From assembly GCF_029227915.1 (NCBI RefSeq), contig NC_079882.1, forward strand, positions 25,301,001 through 25,365,000: a stretch of 64,000 nucleotides of DNA. The letters are read 5' to 3'. Positions within the stretch are counted from its first letter, which is position 1. Each line of letters begins with the position of its first letter. A program made the position numbers and the translations under genes. This document shows positions 60,501-64,000 of the stretch, piece by piece. Source of the stretch: Hydractinia symbiolongicarpus (lineage: Eukaryota > Cnidaria > Hydrozoa > Anthoathecata > Hydractiniidae). The notes below the pieces were generated by a model. It was not told the DNA's origin. It did no database searches and saw only the letters and a list, made by a program, of their open reading frames with translations.

Positions 60501-60762
60501 TAGACATATATCTAAGCTAGCTTTAATTTTGTTTCCTATTATTGAACATATAACTAGATACATGCCACAATCTAAGACTTTTTAAGATAAAGTTTTGTGG
60601 TTTATCTCAAAGAGATCTTGAAACAAAATAAATCCTTTTGTAAAACACTTTTTCTCTGTGTATCTTTTTAGTTAACTGTAGAAGTCGACGACACGTTGTA
60701 CGTCTTTCGAATAAACCGATGGATTCGAAATGACGTTGTTCATCATTATTATGGAACACTAG
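54521..60762 (+). CDS. Secreted PLAT/LH2-domain protein, 3' end unresolved
   Basis: Exons 54521-54596, 59406-59544, 59891-59996 and 60672-60762 join in phase to give a signal peptide (MEKITFLVSFYFLVAGLAA) followed at once by one PLAT (polycystin-1, lipoxygenase, alpha-toxin) beta-sandwich: YNIRVKTGNGAGCGTDSSFN, DGEGEKLETSK, DDFIFNGDKVYSIDRM, WSADWYIHW and LYVFRINRWI. PLAT domains bind lipids or partner proteins; after a signal peptide the protein should be extracellular. The last exon either splices at GTACGT (60763) to a further exon not identified, or reads through to a stop at 60897-60899, adding a hydrophobic tail of about 45 residues. A longer multi-PLAT protein therefore remains possible. 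Its 4.8-kb first intron holds an antisense gene. Confidence 0.75.
54835..55110. repeat. Relative of the 40040-41972 element arms
   Basis: Segments such as TTTGAGACTCCTATT, TTTAGTCCCATAACTCTCAAA and CCATATTTA match the 40140-40320 stretch in order, with many changes. I take it as another diverged copy of the same repeat family. It lies in the first intron of the PLAT gene. Confidence 0.45.
56286..56291 (-). terminator. Polyadenylation signal AATAAA
   Basis: On the minus strand AATAAA lies about 20 bases beyond the stop codon of the intronless MSP-like frame, a usual distance from a cleavage site. It supports that frame being a transcribed unit. Confidence 0.5.
56313..57401 (-). CDS. Intronless MSP/ASH-domain protein, axonemal (CFAP65-like) type
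   Basis: A single open frame of 362 codons starts at an ATG that follows an in-frame stop, so the start is firm. Residues 15-105 fit a major-sperm-protein/ASH-type beta domain (IPLYSDSRKVIFLTNTSTEH, FRWQLEST, FGELQPNEKIACKVKAF). A charged stretch (RKFEEDLRIWELKQEELKQL) and a basic linker with KKSKMK and NNSKKKRVI follow. The C-terminal half is helical, ending in VVENTLYNILCEA and VSLTSRPRW. The order resembles the C-terminal end of CFAP65 (CCDC108), a cilium/flagellum protein usually near 1,900 residues; I rate that identity as moderate. It is nested antisense in the first intron of the PLAT gene and has no introns of its own although its neighbours have many, so a retrocopy or a split gene is possible. 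Confidence 0.7.
   Translation of the reverse strand: MGLLAKEDPSSEKGIAEILINFSTEKLIFDNIPLYSDSRKVIFLTNTSTEHVASFRWQLESTESIISIQPAFGELQPNEKIACKVKAFSKVKPSKHEFQISCQIIDETLMRKFEEDLRIWELKQEELKQLFTIRDVPEILFNKGISDSTSKKSKMKTTSFKYDTLPPINNSKKKRVIIEERPSNIGEDKPIPPSLMCKTLEVFVETHYIQNFEENYPDRFYSYFIQKHSFQSQERTSTKLATRDELNIVKDVLQMLIKDQLIDKNFFHSLDDMKHEPIPYFETFRCTAETNEIALTSKQLLTDRQNLKQNNELCHVIEEVVENTLYNILCEASYDGVSLTSRPRWLISRKNVRSQENIDESS
60252..60350. mobile_element. CAACCTCGTC-family foldback element(s) in a PLAT intron
   Basis: CCAACCTTGTTCCCAGGGC (60252) and CAACCTCGTCTTCAGGG (60308) are two same-strand left-end motifs 56 bases apart. The second is followed by TTTTTGACAACGAGGCGGG. The pair may be two truncated copies side by side. 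Confidence 0.45.
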
Positions 60763-60899
60763 GTACGTTGAATTTTAACAGGATAAAAGAAACATTGCTT
60801 GTGTATTTAGATTTTTATTATACAGGAGGAATTTCGATAGTACACAGAAAGGGTACAAACATTTTTCTCCAATCATGTTTTTTCTTTCGCTCAGCCTAA

Positions 60900-63800
60900 T
60901 CTCTGGTAGTTTTTTCTCAATGGGAGTTTTCACTGTGCAGTTCTATTAAAACCATACAGACTCCGAGGACGAGATTTTATGCACCAAATATGTGTGCACT
61001 AAAAACGTTAAGCCTAATTTCCATTCATTGAAATCCCACTGGCGATTGATAGTTGCTGATTTCCACCACATCGCGCGATTTGATGGATAATGAAAAACAA
61101 ACATGGCACCCTCGACTAAGAGAAAGTTGGTCCTAGCATTTCAACAAACTAACTTGAAATTATTATTGTTATTGCGCTTGAGAAGAAGAACAGTGCGAAG
61201 GAAATTTAAGTTGGATCAGAAGGTTGTTTCAGGAAAAAGAAAAGATGGGTGAATTTCATCTGCTGGTAAAGGATATCCAGCTCTTTGACGGGTTAGCTTC
61301 ATCCCTAACGAAGTCAATAAATATTTCTGTATCAAAATTTAATGTTTCCTTTTCTTTTTCTTTATCTTTATTGTGCTCAGAATTACTGAGATTTAAGATT
61401 TGTTTACTTTTCCTTAAAAAAAAGAAAATCTGGTATATTGTTTCTTTGGTAAAATGATGACGTTTGCAAAAAAATCAGGAAATCCGTGTTCTGATTGGCT
61501 TAGCAATCTAGCGCTCGATATACAAGATTTAAACGGTCATAACTTTTTTGCAATCGTCGGCAATTTCCCCCGATTAAAACATTTACAATTCGCACAAAAA
61601 CCTCAAAACTTATCAAAAAATATCAAGCGCTGGAGGAAATTAGGCTTTACTTTAGCAAGCCTTTTTCCAACCCACACGTATCTAGAAAGATATAATGTGT
61701 TTTTACTAGTAAAGTTTAGTTTTTGAAACTGGTTTATCGAATTGCACAATAATAATAATGAAGTAATTTTTCTAATCCTTACTATAGTTACTGAACCTAT
61801 TATATTATTATTAATACTCATTTAGGGATGTGTAAAGATGGATTCAAAAGAATACAAGAATGCCGGAAAGAAAAATAGAAAATTGCATATATCTTATTGA
61901 TTTTGTATTTTTGTGGAATACACGTTTTGATTGGCGCGCGTTCACCCTTGCTGGAGTATTTTTCTTGACCATTTTGGATTTCTTTTGTTTATGCATGCCT
62001 GATTGGTTGGGCTAAAAGATCGGACCATATGCTCAAAAATTAAATTAGTAAAACAGGTTTTTCTCATCTTTCTCTCCAGAGTGGCGAAAATAAGAAATCA
62101 GAAAGTTCGTTTACGTTTTTGCGAACAATTTTTGAACACATTTTCTTCGTTATTTTGATTTGCATGCTCTCCGCCGGTAGTCAAATTTACAGTTTTTTAA
62201 CTTTTAACATGCCCTTAGGCGCCATGTTTATAAAAAAGTCAACTTAAAGTTTTTAATTCAATTTTTGCATTCCTTCTTAATGCTGTTATTTAACTTTTTT
62301 CCCCTTAAGAGATTGATTGAGAGTTGTTCCACAGTTCTTTAGCCGCTAGCTTTCTTTTTTTTTTCTCCGCAATTCGTATGTAAACACTCTATTTATTAAT
62401 TCCTAAAGTTTCCTTTTAAACCCTTTTAAGACACGTGTTTAAGTCAGACAATCATGTAAACATTACACACAAAGTTTAATTGAAAGTACACAAGCTGTGT
62501 TTTGCAACAACGAGGAAGAGATAAATTCTATAGTGCTAACCAAACACTGTGGAGGAGTTCATATATTATTTATTTGAGTAATTTTGAACCGATTGTTCCT
62601 CTGTCTAAAAGCTGGAACTACGTCGTGTTGTGCAGAAAAAAGGTAGTTGGATTTGTTTTGTTTTTTAAATTTTCTACAAGAAAGTGTTTAGTTTCTATAT
62701 CCAAAAATTATTTCCGACAATTTAACTTTAAGTGATGACAATATACCTACCAGACTATGTAGATGTGTTTGATTTCCGTGTTTGCGACAAATGTTGAGCG
62801 CAGATCTTTTTTTAAAGTACACGAGATGGCGAAAACACATGCGGATGTATGTGTCAAAAATTTCCGTAACTGTAAAACCTTTTGATATTTGTGATTTTGA
62901 ACCAAGTATTTATTTATCACAGAAATTTGACCTGTCAGGGCGGATACAGAAATTTAAGCAAATTAGTCCATTGTTTTTACAAAGTCGGTAAGAAATTAGC
63001 GTTCAAACTACACAAGACGTTAAAGGGCCCATCAGGGCTAGTTATATATATTAGCCACTTTTATACTGAGATTTAGGTAGACTTTACATAAAGTTTTAAT
63101 TCAGGGGTGAAATGAAAATTACACTTCGGTCTTTTGTGTGGTCTTAAAAAATGTTTAAATGATTTCATCAGGTCTGAAAAAACAAAATAAATTTTATTTC
63201 CTCCTAAAAATACTCTGTAAACACGATTTGCCCGAAATGAAACTATTGCGCATGTTTATAAAGCTATTGTGCATGCACAAATAGCTATCGCGCATGTGTA
63301 CAACATTATGGAGCATGTGCAGCTCACACAACTCCGATATGAAAAACTTCATGTGAACACTTCTGTGTCTTTGTTTATACGCAATATACGCGTTTGAAAT
63401 CGCAAAAACAAGACTTTTGGTGAAAAATTAAGTACGTCCACCCGACTAGCTTGACATACCCTAAATCCGCCACTGCATTTCCTACTGATACTGATATCAA
63501 CAAAGGTACTACGAATAGGGTCTCCCCAGCCCCACACGCGTCATGAAAGAAAATTTGTTTTTGTGAAAAACAACCCAAGGCTTCATTTTCCTTTTCTGAA
63601 ATTCAAAATGATATTGGGGATATGACGCCATTTTCACCTTTCCTGCAACGCGAAAGAATTCCTCCTTGTTTATATACTTAGAATAAATGAAACCATCCCT
63701 CATTAATTTTTACGTAAAGCGAAAAAAACAAGCATTTTTTTACCTATATAGAAAAGATTGCTTGTGAAAGCGCTGATTTCGTTGAAGTATCCACTGCAGT

Positions 63801-64000
63801 TCATTTATCAACTGATCGTGTAAAAAGTGAAATGCTGAAGAGCTGCGGATAACCCTCTCTACCGGTTTGCGCGCGCTATTTGAGGTCCAAATCTTACATT
63901 TACAGTTCCTTATGAGTTTATGTGTCGACCTCAAGAAACCTAAATTTACAATTTCTCTTGCTGCATTGCACACATTGACACGATATTTTCGTTATTTTTC
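60900..64000. other. No supported gene; downstream of the PLAT gene
   Basis: No open frame here shows a recognisable domain or consistent splice phases. A stretch with repeated ATTGCGCATGT-like motifs lies at 63240-63310. CCTAAATCCGCCACTGC at 63459-63475 resembles sequence often found at ends of repeats. Further exons of the PLAT gene could be hidden here but I cannot identify one. Confidence 0.5.

Overview
The window reads as a stretch of an early-branching animal genome, most likely a cnidarian (possibly a hydrozoan). It is AT-rich, its genes are cut into many short exons with GT-AG introns, and it holds metazoan-only genes (Eyes absent, fibronectin III receptors, a HECTD3-type ubiquitin ligase), tRNA-derived SINEs and many short inverted-repeat elements. 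No bacterial, viral or CRISPR-type content was seen. I rebuilt the gene models by hand, checking exon phases; accession-level identity could not be tested.

Layout: 1-6358 is non-genic (MITE, SINE, 53-bp tandem array). 6359-13750 (+) is a complete 13-exon eyes absent (EYA) homologue of 701 codons. 16393-16989 (+) is a two-exon, 64-residue secreted peptide precursor with an amidation-type GKR site. 19248-27660 (+) is a complete 17-exon, 906-residue receptor-channel: signal peptide, three FN3 domains, a split glutamate-receptor-like ligand core, and a K+-channel pore with TTIGYGD between its lobes. A 40-bp GC-rich array lies in the gap between this gene and the convergent gene that follows. 29262-43631 (-) is a roughly 17-exon gene that appears to join a PCMTD-type isoaspartyl-methyltransferase domain to a HECTD3-type HECT ubiquitin ligase. 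Its first intron contains a degenerate element with long inverted arms. 46280-52386 (+) is a complete 14-exon ribonucleotide reductase large subunit (813 residues) with E2F-like sites upstream. 54521-60762 (+) is a secreted PLAT-domain protein whose 3' end is unclear; its 4.8-kb first intron hosts an antisense intronless MSP-type axonemal-like gene (56313-57401). 60900-64000 has no gene I can support.

The genes do not form a pathway; this is ordinary animal gene order with independent loci. The strongest candidates for something undescribed are the FN3-ligand-core-K+ channel, the methyltransferase-HECT fusion, and the small neuropeptide-like precursor.
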